Shown one piece after another: positions 33,013-40,543 of a stretch of DNA of 64,000 nucleotides. This DNA is from Stenotrophomonas nitritireducens. GTDB taxonomy: Bacteria > Pseudomonadota > Gammaproteobacteria > Xanthomonadales > Xanthomonadaceae. A program made the translations under genes and the position numbers. A model generated the notes under the pieces. That model was not told where the DNA came from and did not search any database. It worked only from the letters and a program-made list of their open reading frames with translations. The stretch lies in contig NZ_CP016756.1 in NCBI RefSeq assembly GCF_001700965.1, forward strand, positions 4,144,501 through 4,208,500. The letters are read 5' to 3'. Each line of letters opens with the position of its first letter. Position 1 is the first letter of the stretch.

Positions 33013-33492
33013 GTGTTCGAAAGTCTATTCCGTCAATTCAGAACAAAGGTCAAGAGCGCAGACGGCTCGCGCTGGATGCACCTTCATGGAAGGTTGCTTA
33101 TCGGAAGCGTTGAAAGCAAGGGTCTGGGTCCGTTGCACCCCGATGTGATTCGCACCTACTACTACTTCCACAAAGACCGCTACCCGCTGGACGGGGTCAT
33201 GACTCAGTCGGGATGGGGACGAGACTGTCAAAGAGCCGACATACGTCGACGAGTCGAGGCCAGCTATGTCGGTGTCTATGCGTGCTTGCTTAGCACAGCC
33301 CTCATCACTGCAATGCTATTTGCTTTCATGATGATGATGGGCCTGGGTTCTCTCGGAAGCAAGGTAGGTAGCGCGGTCGGTCTATCACCTTCATATGCGG
33401 CGTGCAAAGCGCAGTATCAGAAATCAATCGAGACTGGATCAGATGTAAATCCGAAGTGCCAAGAAGTTATGGAAAAGGCGGGTGAACTATGA
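33013..33492 (+). CDS. Membrane protein coupled to TraG-like ATPase
   Basis: 159 residues from GTG (CAGGAGATCA upstream). A cytoplasmic first half with FHKDRYPLD is followed by a long hydrophobic segment (YVGVYACLLSTALITAMLFAFMMMMGLG, about 95-125), and a small C-terminal domain with two cysteines (AACKAQY, NPKCQEV). Its stop overlaps the ATPase start by 4 bases, so the two probably assemble together. Family not recognised. Confidence 0.7.
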   Translation: MFESLFRQFRTKVKSADGSRWMHLHGRLLIGSVESKGLGPLHPDVIRTYYYFHKDRYPLDGVMTQSGWGRDCQRADIRRRVEASYVGVYACLLSTALITAMLFAFMMMMGLGSLGSKVGSAVGLSPSYAACKAQYQKSIETGSDVNPKCQEVMEKAGEL

Positions 33493-36302
33493 TGCCCACC
33501 ATATTCCAAGTTCTGAGCGTTCTCGGAAAAATTCCGGGGTTGAAGCGATTTGTTGATGTTGAAGCGTCAATACAAGAGCGCACCAATGAAGAAATTCATG
33601 AAGTGGTCGGCGCATTCGATGACTTCGTTAAAGTCCCAAGCAACATCCTGGTAGATGTCAATGAAGAAGATCAGGCCATTGTAGAAGCATATGGGGCGAT
33701 TCAATTCCCTGATGGGTCCTGGCACGTAAGCGATGATTTGAAGCATTCGAAGGATCTTGAACCGTGGATGCCTGACGCCACTGACGACATGATCGTTCGC
33801 TTTGAAAATTCTAAGATCACGCGCTCTGGCAAGCCGATGGACGGCGTAGTGCTACCTCAAGACACGATCACTGGATCCGTCTCCTCAGCGATGCCATTGA
33901 TGTTCGCAGCGCTTCCCGTTATCGCTTGCGTAGCCTTCATTCTTAGTCGTTTCTTCGGAGCTTATGGATACCTGGCTCTTCTTGCAGCAGTGCCATATCT
34001 AAAAGCTATTCGTGTTGACAAGTCAGCCTCTCATGCCATTGGTTCTTTCTTCTGTTTGCTGGTCGGACCACTATTTGTTGGCATCCAATCGTTGGGCGAT
34101 GAGCGCGTGGCAGCCTTAAGAAGTCTCCTGTTCGGGCCGGGTTTGATTCCGATGGGAATAGCGTTCTTGGTTGTCGTTACCCTCACATTTGCTTGCTGCT
34201 ATTTCAGCAGCAAGCAGGGAACCAAGCATGAGAAATCACTCGACCTATTCGCGAGAGCGTTGAAGGTCGAAGTCTCATTCGTTGTCTATGCCGTGGCTGT
34301 TTCGCTTCTTCCCGCACCATTGAGCTTGATCTTTATATTTGCAGTGCCGAATTTGTATTGCATTCGCTACACACAGATTGAGCGTGAAACTCGCACGTCT
34401 GAGACATCGTCAAACAGCAATCACTTCACAATCGGACGTCATGAGAAGACTGCTCGCGGAATGATGAAGAAGCAGTGGATCGCCCAGGCATTGCGTGCGC
34501 TTAACGATAAGTCGCCGCTCATCCCACTGGGAAAAGCCACTGGCTTCTTGTTCAACAAGATGTATCGTTTTGCGCCAGTCCCAGGAAAAATGCTTGTGGC
34601 TTCTCTAAAGGACACCTCTCAGCACATCCTGGTGATCGGCAAGTCTGGTGGCGGCAAGACCTTCTGGCTTCGAAAGATCATGGCCTTGGTGAAGTTGACG
34701 AAATGGGCCGGGGCCATTGTGGGTGACGGAAAAAACGTGCTCGTTCGAGAAGTAATGAGCTTGATGGATATCGTGATTGAGCCTGGCATCAACCTATCTC
34801 TAAGCCAAGGAATGAACGCTCAACAGTTGGTCCAAGCGTTCAGAGAGTTGAAGCGCAAAGGCAAAATGTCGGAGGACGAGAGCAGCTTCTGGACAAGCAT
34901 GGGTTTCATCGTCTTAGAGCACGTTGCCATGATTGTTGAAGCGGCATGCGAAGCTGAGAAGTTTGTTCGCACAAACACGGCACTATTGATCTCAGACGAA
35001 GAACAGCAATTGATCAAGTTCACTGCAATTGAGCAACTTGCGGAGTTGGAAGATGATCAAGAGCGATTAAAGCATGCAAGAAATGCGATTGCTGAGACCA
35101 ATGCAAATATCCGCAAGTTGGAAGCATCTTTGAAACAGCCGCGCTCGTGTTATTGGACAATTGGTCAGATCCAGCGCTTCTTAAACGTGGTCAATCAGAT
35201 CAAGCAAACGGAAAAAGGTTTCGAGCTCCACGAAGAGTTCCGGGGCGCGTTCGACTTCATTGAAAAATCTGGCTATCTAAATGTGGCGGATGCAGCCAAC
35301 CAGATCAAAGGGTCAGTCTCGTATTTCGCAAACACCTGGGCAGTGATGGCACCTGAAACCCGCACCAGCATCACTTCGAACATCGACAACGCCTTGAACG
35401 ACGTCTTCCGTGGGCGACATCTCAAAAACGCGGATGGAGTTCTGTGGGCCGACACCGAGACAGGCATCGACTTCCAAGGTGTATTGACCGAAAAGCTCTG
35501 GATCGGTGTCAACTTGCCAACCATGGTCCATGGCGTGGGTGGACAGATCACAGCGGACATCGTGCGGATGCGCGTTTACAACCTGATCAAAAATCGCCCT
35601 GTCAATTGGGCTGACCTTGAAGGGCACAACCCTGTCTTCAACTTCATCGATGAGGCTCAGTCTGTGATCGGTGAAGCGGAGCGTGACTTGATCGCAATGG
35701 CGCGAAGCTTGGGTTGCTACTTCGTTTTCTTGACTCAGAACATCAGCTCCTTCCTCGCCAATTTCAGTGAACACGGGGCGCACAACTTATTCGAGCTCTT
35801 CGCTACCAAAGTTCTTATGCAGAACGAGAGTTCTCATAGCACCTACAAGTATTTCCAAGAAATGCTGGGCAAAGCTAGGCTCACGCCCTACAAGACCGCG
35901 TCAGTGGGGATCAACAACCAGGCTATGCTCCAGCGCTACGCCAATAGCGCCCTGGTCGATCCCGAACATCCCGATGCTGTCTTCATGCAGAAGTTGAGAG
36001 AGAAAGGAGTCGGCGCGATACAGAACTCCTATGTCCACTCCGCTCCCCGGCAAATCGATGTTAAGGATGCGGCCCACCGCTTTGAAGACGTTGCACGAAT
36101 CAAGAACTTCGATCTTGAAACAGTGCAGGGCACTGAGTTGTCCTGGGTGATGGACGATGACGACTTTGCCAACACGCTGTTCCAGGGCCAGGCATTGATC
36201 GTCGTGTCGCGCGCCGGTTCGACGCGAACAGAGATCTGTGAGGTCGGAGGACTAGAGGCAGATCAAGTGGAGGATTTCATGAGAGAGAACAGTAGGGCCT
36301 GA
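33489..36302 (+). CDS. Large membrane-bound TraG/VirD4-like ATPase
   Basis: 937 residues. N-terminal cytoplasmic part (1-130), then several membrane segments (about 133-205, 215-240, 262-295), then a P-loop ATPase with Walker A GKSGGGKT (about 383-390) and Walker B VFNFIDEAQ (about 715-723). Downstream, CYFVFLTQNISSFLANF is the typical motor segment of coupling or secretion ATPases. It may be a second coupling protein or a large mating-apparatus ATPase; a separate split coupling protein is encoded at 38606-40452. Coupled to 33013 by ATGA. Confidence 0.8.
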   Translation: MMPTIFQVLSVLGKIPGLKRFVDVEASIQERTNEEIHEVVGAFDDFVKVPSNILVDVNEEDQAIVEAYGAIQFPDGSWHVSDDLKHSKDLEPWMPDATDDMIVRFENSKITRSGKPMDGVVLPQDTITGSVSSAMPLMFAALPVIACVAFILSRFFGAYGYLALLAAVPYLKAIRVDKSASHAIGSFFCLLVGPLFVGIQSLGDERVAALRSLLFGPGLIPMGIAFLVVVTLTFACCYFSSKQGTKHEKSLDLFARALKVEVSFVVYAVAVSLLPAPLSLIFIFAVPNLYCIRYTQIERETRTSETSSNSNHFTIGRHEKTARGMMKKQWIAQALRALNDKSPLIPLGKATGFLFNKMYRFAPVPGKMLVASLKDTSQHILVIGKSGGGKTFWLRKIMALVKLTKWAGAIVGDGKNVLVREVMSLMDIVIEPGINLSLSQGMNAQQLVQAFRELKRKGKMSEDESSFWTSMGFIVLEHVAMIVEAACEAEKFVRTNTALLISDEEQQLIKFTAIEQLAELEDDQERLKHARNAIAETNANIRKLEASLKQPRSCYWTIGQIQRFLNVVNQIKQTEKGFELHEEFRGAFDFIEKSGYLNVADAANQIKGSVSYFANTWAVMAPETRTSITSNIDNALNDVFRGRHLKNADGVLWADTETGIDFQGVLTEKLWIGVNLPTMVHGVGGQITADIVRMRVYNLIKNRPVNWADLEGHNPVFNFIDEAQSVIGEAERDLIAMARSLGCYFVFLTQNISSFLANFSEHGAHNLFELFATKVLMQNESSHSTYKYFQEMLGKARLTPYKTASVGINNQAMLQRYANSALVDPEHPDAVFMQKLREKGVGAIQNSYVHSAPRQIDVKDAAHRFEDVARIKNFDLETVQGTELSWVMDDDDFANTLFQGQALIVVSRAGSTRTEICEVGGLEADQVEDFMRENSRA

Positions 36303-36321
36303 TTGCTCAGTCTCCATAGAA

Positions 36322-36350
36322 TTAGCCCCGAGCAATCGGGGCTAATTGCT
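36322..36350 (+). terminator. Rho-independent terminator
   Basis: TTAGCCCCGA GCAA TCGGGGCTAA, a perfect 10-bp stem after the TraG-like gene, followed by TTGCTTT. Confidence 0.85.
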
Positions 36351-36378
36351 TTACAAGATCCCAAACTGCCTTATGTTG
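36350..36378 (+). promoter_or_regulatory. Element-family promoter
   Basis: TTTACA, 17 bp ending AAACTGCCTT, then ATGTTG, before ATGGAGACC and the ATG at 36406. Confidence 0.6.
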
Positions 36379-36405
36379 GTTTTACCCCAATTATGGAGAC
36401 CATTC

Positions 36406-36912
36406 ATGACAAGTTTTGCAGAAGCACAAAAGAGGCGCAACGAGTTCTACCAGAACAATCCTGGTCCACAGGCCACAATGACTGATCAGGTCAAGTCATT
36501 TAAGCAAGAAGAGCACAAGATCACTTCACAAGCGGGCGATGCTCTGAAAACTGAACTCACTTCACTGTCTAAGAGTTCGGATCCTGAGTTATTGAAATCA
36601 ACGGTTAGCCAGGTTGAATTCCAAAGCAAGCTGTCGGTCTATCGCTCTGACCAAATTGAACAAATCATACATGCGCAAACGCTGAACGCGGAGCGCGTGT
36701 CACGCAGTCAGAACAACGACGGCTATCAGAAGCAGTTCATCAACCGAGATGGCATTGACGAAGAGAAGCAACACGAAGAGAAATTCAATGCATTCATGCG
36801 TGAGAAGGGACGCGTTCCTGTCGAGGGCGAGATGGATAAGTTCACCGCCAAGCCAACGCTGACTCAGTCAGATAAGCCCTGGGAGCAAAAGTCTAAAACA
36901 CAGTCCATGTAA
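36406..36912 (+). CDS. Hypothetical helical protein
   Basis: 168 residues, very polar, mostly helical with heptad-like content, Gln/Lys/Glu-rich. No signal peptide, membrane segment or domain recognised. The start after TGGAGACC removes an upstream out-of-context extension. Own promoter and own terminator: a single-gene unit inside the transfer region, possibly an accessory of the relaxosome or mating bridge. Confidence 0.65.
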   Translation: MTSFAEAQKRRNEFYQNNPGPQATMTDQVKSFKQEEHKITSQAGDALKTELTSLSKSSDPELLKSTVSQVEFQSKLSVYRSDQIEQIIHAQTLNAERVSRSQNNDGYQKQFINRDGIDEEKQHEEKFNAFMREKGRVPVEGEMDKFTAKPTLTQSDKPWEQKSKTQSM

Positions 36913-36916
36913 AAAT

Positions 36917-36938
36917 AGGCCCTACGGGGCCTTTTTCT
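36917..36938 (+). terminator. Rho-independent terminator
   Basis: AGGCCC TACG GGGCCT stem with T5. Confidence 0.85.
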
Positions 36939-36952
36939 TATACCTCCATCTC

Positions 36953-36981
36953 TTGACTTTAGTTGCATCTGCCTTTGACTG
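36953..36981 (+). promoter_or_regulatory. Element-family promoter of the ankyrin-coupling protein operon
   Basis: TTGACT, 17 bp ending ATCTGCCTT, then TGACTG. It precedes five overlapping genes (37013-40452). Confidence 0.8.
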
Positions 36982-37012
36982 ATTTTACTCAAAAAAAATC
37001 GGAGATGCACAA

Positions 37013-37582
37013 ATGATCAATGCTATCGAACGCTTGCCAATCATGCAGCGTGACCTTGTCAGGATGATTGCCTGTTCTAATCCTTGGCAACAAAAGCTCT
37101 TTGAAGTGGCGAATTCAGTGTGCTTGGGTAGGTCTGATAGTCCCCCTGCCGTTGATGACATCACTTGCATCTTCCTCCACAACCTTTCGATGCTTGATCA
37201 TCCCAGCGAATGGATTGGTGATCATCGCTATGAAGCTTCCAGCTACGTCGATCACTTGCATGGTCTTCTGATGTTTGGCGCTGATCCAAATGCACAGCTG
37301 AGCAACGGGCGCAATCTCTTGGATGTTCTCACCGCCGAAGGCCGATATTGGCGCTGGAAAGACGCAAGCGAGAACATCCCAGACCTTGTGCTTGCTGCTT
37401 TCTCGCTCGGTGCGGTCGCATCTGCTGATGCAGCTAAGGCAATGATCCTTCCTGTCCATCAGAACATCCGCGCTGGTCAGATTGATCACGAGAGTAATCA
37501 CATTGTCTCATTGATCGACCGCGTGTTGCTTGATCAAACTTCGGCATATGTCGCGCTGACCAAGATTGGAGTTCGTTTATGA
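37013..37582 (+). CDS. Ankyrin-like protein with VRL tail
   Basis: 189 residues. Ankyrin-like words: YVDHLHGLLMFGADPNAQLSNGRNLLDVLTAEGR (about 82-115) and LVLAAFSLGAVASADAAK (about 127-144). It ends LTKIGVRL, the R-[R/V]-L-type tail shared by six element proteins. Its stop overlaps the next start (ATGA). First gene of a five-gene coupled operon that ends with the coupling protein, so it may be a transfer substrate or a regulator of the apparatus. Confidence 0.7.
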   Translation: MINAIERLPIMQRDLVRMIACSNPWQQKLFEVANSVCLGRSDSPPAVDDITCIFLHNLSMLDHPSEWIGDHRYEASSYVDHLHGLLMFGADPNAQLSNGRNLLDVLTAEGRYWRWKDASENIPDLVLAAFSLGAVASADAAKAMILPVHQNIRAGQIDHESNHIVSLIDRVLLDQTSAYVALTKIGVRL

Positions 37583-37983
37583 GCAAGAAGCCAATATTGA
37601 TCAGTCATTCGTTCAGCAGTAGTGGTCTGTCGTTTTGTCTTGTTGATGAAATATACATTGACGAAGCCAATTATGAGCTTATCAAAGTCGACTTGGCTGC
37701 TCCGCCGCTGCCACCGCTTGCCCATACTCCGATGGCGATGCAGGGATTTAGGGTAAATCATTTGTTGCGGGAGGTGCGTGACATCGCTCGTGATCTTAAG
37801 AGGCCCGTGCGATCAAGTTCGGGCTGCAATTCTTGGAAATGTGATCTAGATATTGCCCAGGAAGAACTTGAGAGCAAGAAGCGCCATGAAATAGACCGTA
37901 TAGATCGACTTCTAGATCAGAGGGGCGCACTACAAAGAAATACGCCTAAGGTAAGTCTTGTTCATAAGCCGGTGCGCTTATGA
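37579..37983 (+). CDS. Small protein with VRL tail
   Basis: 134 residues. A beta-rich first half (ILISHSFSSSGLSFCLVDEIYIDE) is followed by basic helices and a C-terminus reading KVSLVHKPVRL. No domain recognised. Overlaps both neighbours by 4 bases, so expression is coupled to the upstream ankyrin protein and downstream to the 37980 gene. Confidence 0.65.
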   Translation: MSKKPILISHSFSSSGLSFCLVDEIYIDEANYELIKVDLAAPPLPPLAHTPMAMQGFRVNHLLREVRDIARDLKRPVRSSSGCNSWKCDLDIAQEELESKKRHEIDRIDRLLDQRGALQRNTPKVSLVHKPVRL

Positions 37984-38609
37984 GGAACATCCTTAGTAGA
38001 TTGATTGATGCGAGTAGGGTGTCCATCTGGGACGGCTTTGGGATCCTTCGTCATGACTATGACGAAGGGCTGATCGACTTCATGTGCGGTTCGAGGCAGG
38101 TGAGCTGGCGTGGGCCCGAGAGGGCGCTTGTCGTTGGGGAGCTCGCTGAAAAGCTGTCAATGTGCTGCCCGGAGCTAGACCCCGAAGAAAAGGACATCGA
38201 GTTAGCCGAAATGGCTGCCAAATCCCAGCATCAGGGCCCTGAGTCCTGGTTGTTCCGTGAAATGAGGGATCTGGTCGTTGATGGTGCCAATCCCGAATTT
38301 TTGACTGAGCAAGGCAGCTACTTGCAACTACTCATGCGGTATTACTCCATAGCGCGTTCGCTAGAGCACGAGTATGACGCGGATGTTGTTGGGGACCTAC
38401 TGCTCTGCCTGTCAAAGATCGATAGCCTCGATGTCTCCTCCGGGAATGCGGATCTCGTCGCCGCCTTACTGAATTGCGAGAGTCTGGCAGGGTCACCGTT
38501 GATCACTGCTGACGATGTCAGGTCGTTGGCTGCAAGCAATGATCGAGCCGCTCTTGAACGATCGACTTTGCATGTGTTGGTGCAGCCACAAGTTTCCAGG
38601 CGTCTATGA
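37980..38609 (+). CDS. Helical protein with RRL tail, coupled to the coupling protein
   Basis: 209 residues, helical and acidic. The repeat-like words MRDLVVDGANPEFLTEQGSYLQLLMRY (about 97-123) resemble a degenerate ankyrin repeat. It ends QVSRRL. The stop overlaps by 4 bases with the membrane half of the coupling protein at 38606. Three coupled genes each ending R-[R/V]-L and leading directly into the coupling protein is the strongest local hint that the tail is read by the transfer system. Confidence 0.65.
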   Translation: MRNILSRLIDASRVSIWDGFGILRHDYDEGLIDFMCGSRQVSWRGPERALVVGELAEKLSMCCPELDPEEKDIELAEMAAKSQHQGPESWLFREMRDLVVDGANPEFLTEQGSYLQLLMRYYSIARSLEHEYDADVVGDLLLCLSKIDSLDVSSGNADLVAALLNCESLAGSPLITADDVRSLAASNDRAALERSTLHVLVQPQVSRRL

Positions 38610-39091
38610 AGGCATTGGTCTACAACGCGTTCGGCAAGGTCCCGACCTCCATTCCGCCTAGCCAGCCCGTTCGCCGGGTTGACCATGGCGTAGCCCTATT
38701 CCTGATCTTGTTCCTAACTGCCTATCCAGGCCTCACGTGGCTCACCTGGCAGCTTCCAGGTAGCCCACTGAGCCCGAGCCTGTCATTTGACCTCTTGGGG
38801 GCACCCGCTGCCCTCTTGCATTGGCTTTCTCTTGGCTCGCTCTTCCCCAATGCCGCTCATGCTTACACCAGCTTCCTTTGGGAGCCTTGGAAGGTGTGGG
38901 TCCGGGTTGGTCCCTCGCTATTTGTGAGCTTGGCAGTAGCAACCTGGGTAGGTGCAAAGGCGCTGGAACCCCGGTCCAACACTTGGCATGTGTCCGGCCC
39001 AAGATTGCTAGATGGAAAAGCAGCGATCAGAGAGGCACATCGCCGCTCGATGACGCCAAAGCAAATTAGGGGGGATGGATGGCCAGGATGA
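38606..39091 (+). CDS. Coupling protein, membrane half (split VirD4/TraD)
   Basis: 161 residues. Two hydrophobic segments (VALFLILFLTAYPGLTWL, about 29-46, and VGPSLFVSLAVATWVGAK, about 101-118) flank a periplasmic loop, the usual N-terminal layout of type IV coupling proteins. After the second helix, HVSGPRLLDGKAAIREA matches the linker that in TraD-like proteins leads into the ATPase. Here the frame stops at 39091 and the ATPase domain starts in another frame at 39079 with its own AGGGGGG ribosome binding site, so the protein is made as two pieces. Confidence 0.75.
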   Translation: MKALVYNAFGKVPTSIPPSQPVRRVDHGVALFLILFLTAYPGLTWLTWQLPGSPLSPSLSFDLLGAPAALLHWLSLGSLFPNAAHAYTSFLWEPWKVWVRVGPSLFVSLAVATWVGAKALEPRSNTWHVSGPRLLDGKAAIREAHRRSMTPKQIRGDGWPG

Positions 39092-40452
39092 GCTTGAAGC
39101 TCCATCCGGAGCTGCACCTACCCAAGTCCCATTGGTCGAGGCACACGCTCTTACAGGGCTCGGTGGGAAGCGGCAAGACGCAGATCTTGTTGCCGATCAT
39201 TGAGCAGATCATCCGGGCGGATCACAAGCTGTTCCTCTACGACACCAAAGGCGACTTCACGAGCTATTTCAGGAAGCCGATCATCGTTTGCCCTTTCGAT
39301 GAGCGCTCCTACTATTGGGACATAGCCGCTGACTGCCGCTACCCACTGCAAGCCGCAATGCTTGCAGAGATCCTCATCCCTACAAGCCCTGATCAAAAAA
39401 ATGGTGATTTCTGGTCGATGGCAGCAAGGCAGCTGCTCGTCGCCGCTATCCGATCCCTTCAAGTGGAAACGCCCGGCGTGTGGACATGGGCCGATCTCGC
39501 ATCGCTAAAGAACCAGTCCGCAGAGGCGATGCTTCCCATGATCCAACAACATTTCGCCACAGCGGCAAGCTTAGTGGAGAACACTGAGAGCCAGACCACC
39601 GCTTCATTGCTTGCCACGCTCGTAGCTCAAACGAAGCTGATCGACGACTTGGCAATGGCCTGGCCCGTGCGCAAAGAGAGCCGCCGCTTTGCTATCACCG
39701 AATGGGCGCAGGACGGCTATAAGGGGCGTAAGCAAGTCATCGTGCAAAGCGGCCCAGAGGAGGCCATGACGAAGGCTTACATCAGTGCTCTGGTCAACCT
39801 TGCCGTCCCTGAAATCATCTCGCCCAAGCTCCCAGATGCGGAGAAGGATCGCTTCATCGGTTTCGTGTTCGATGAGTTGGCATCGGCTGGCAAGATCAAC
39901 ATCGGTCCATTGATTGACAAAGGCCGAAGCAAAGGAGTGGTCTTCATAGGGTGCTATAAGAACATCGCCCAAGTAGCCCAGGTCTATGGCGATAAGTTCG
40001 CCGAAACGATGTCGTCTATGGTCGGCACCCACATCATCTGTCAGTTGCAGATCGGTGAGACAAGAGAGAAGGCCGCTCAGCAACTTGGCAAGCATCGTGT
40101 TGCGTATCGAACGCATGACGAGAAGGCCGCAGTGCACGAAGAGAGCAGGGCGCTGGTCAGCCCGGGTGAGCTTACGGACCGCCTTGGCCCGCGCAAAGGC
40201 AAGCAATATGGCCCGCATGGATTTGGGGTGAAGGCAATTGTCCAGATGGGGGGTGACCCACTACTCCTAGACTTCCCCGGTGTCGTCATGAGGACCAAGC
40301 GCCCAGGTCAAGTTCCAGCGCGATGGATGACTCAACCTCACCAGCGCAACAACCTAGCCATTCCCGGACCTACCCAGGCTGCATCTCTTAGCGCTCAGCC
40401 AAAGCGGGTGGGGATGACGAAAGAAGAGATCGATCAGTTCTTTCGAGAATGA
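39079..40452 (+). CDS. Coupling protein, ATPase half (VirD4/TraD-like)
   Basis: 457 residues. Walker A GSVGSGKT at 27-34, then FLYDTKGDFTSYF (about 52-64) and Walker B region FIGFVFDELASAGK (about 258-271), followed by a GVVFIGCYKNIAQV motor segment. This is the TraD/TrwB-type coupling ATPase that hands relaxase-bound DNA to the secretion channel. It lacks the membrane anchor, which is supplied by the overlapping upstream gene. An ATG at 39088 (ATGA overlap) is an alternative start. The last 50 residues are polar with EEIDQFFRE at the end, perhaps contacting the relaxase. Confidence 0.88.
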   Translation: MARMSLKLHPELHLPKSHWSRHTLLQGSVGSGKTQILLPIIEQIIRADHKLFLYDTKGDFTSYFRKPIIVCPFDERSYYWDIAADCRYPLQAAMLAEILIPTSPDQKNGDFWSMAARQLLVAAIRSLQVETPGVWTWADLASLKNQSAEAMLPMIQQHFATAASLVENTESQTTASLLATLVAQTKLIDDLAMAWPVRKESRRFAITEWAQDGYKGRKQVIVQSGPEEAMTKAYISALVNLAVPEIISPKLPDAEKDRFIGFVFDELASAGKINIGPLIDKGRSKGVVFIGCYKNIAQVAQVYGDKFAETMSSMVGTHIICQLQIGETREKAAQQLGKHRVAYRTHDEKAAVHEESRALVSPGELTDRLGPRKGKQYGPHGFGVKAIVQMGGDPLLLDFPGVVMRTKRPGQVPARWMTQPHQRNNLAIPGPTQAASLSAQPKRVGMTKEEIDQFFRE

Positions 40453-40487
40453 TGCAAAGCATCCACACCCAACCATGTCCTTTGATC

Positions 40488-40516
40488 TTGACGTTTGCTC
40501 TGAATGCCTTTGACTG
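40488..40516 (+). promoter_or_regulatory. Element-family promoter of the relaxase gene
   Basis: TTGACG, 17 bp ending TGAATGCCTT, then TGACTG, before GAGGAGATCAGAC and the TTG at 40544. Confidence 0.75.
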
Positions 40517-40543
40517 ATCACATCACATTAGAGGAGATCAGAC

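Noticed and set aside
39079..39091. Sequencing error breaking a single coupling-protein gene
   Set aside because: A strong ribosome binding site at the right distance from the second start argues for two real genes, though relatives must confirm it.
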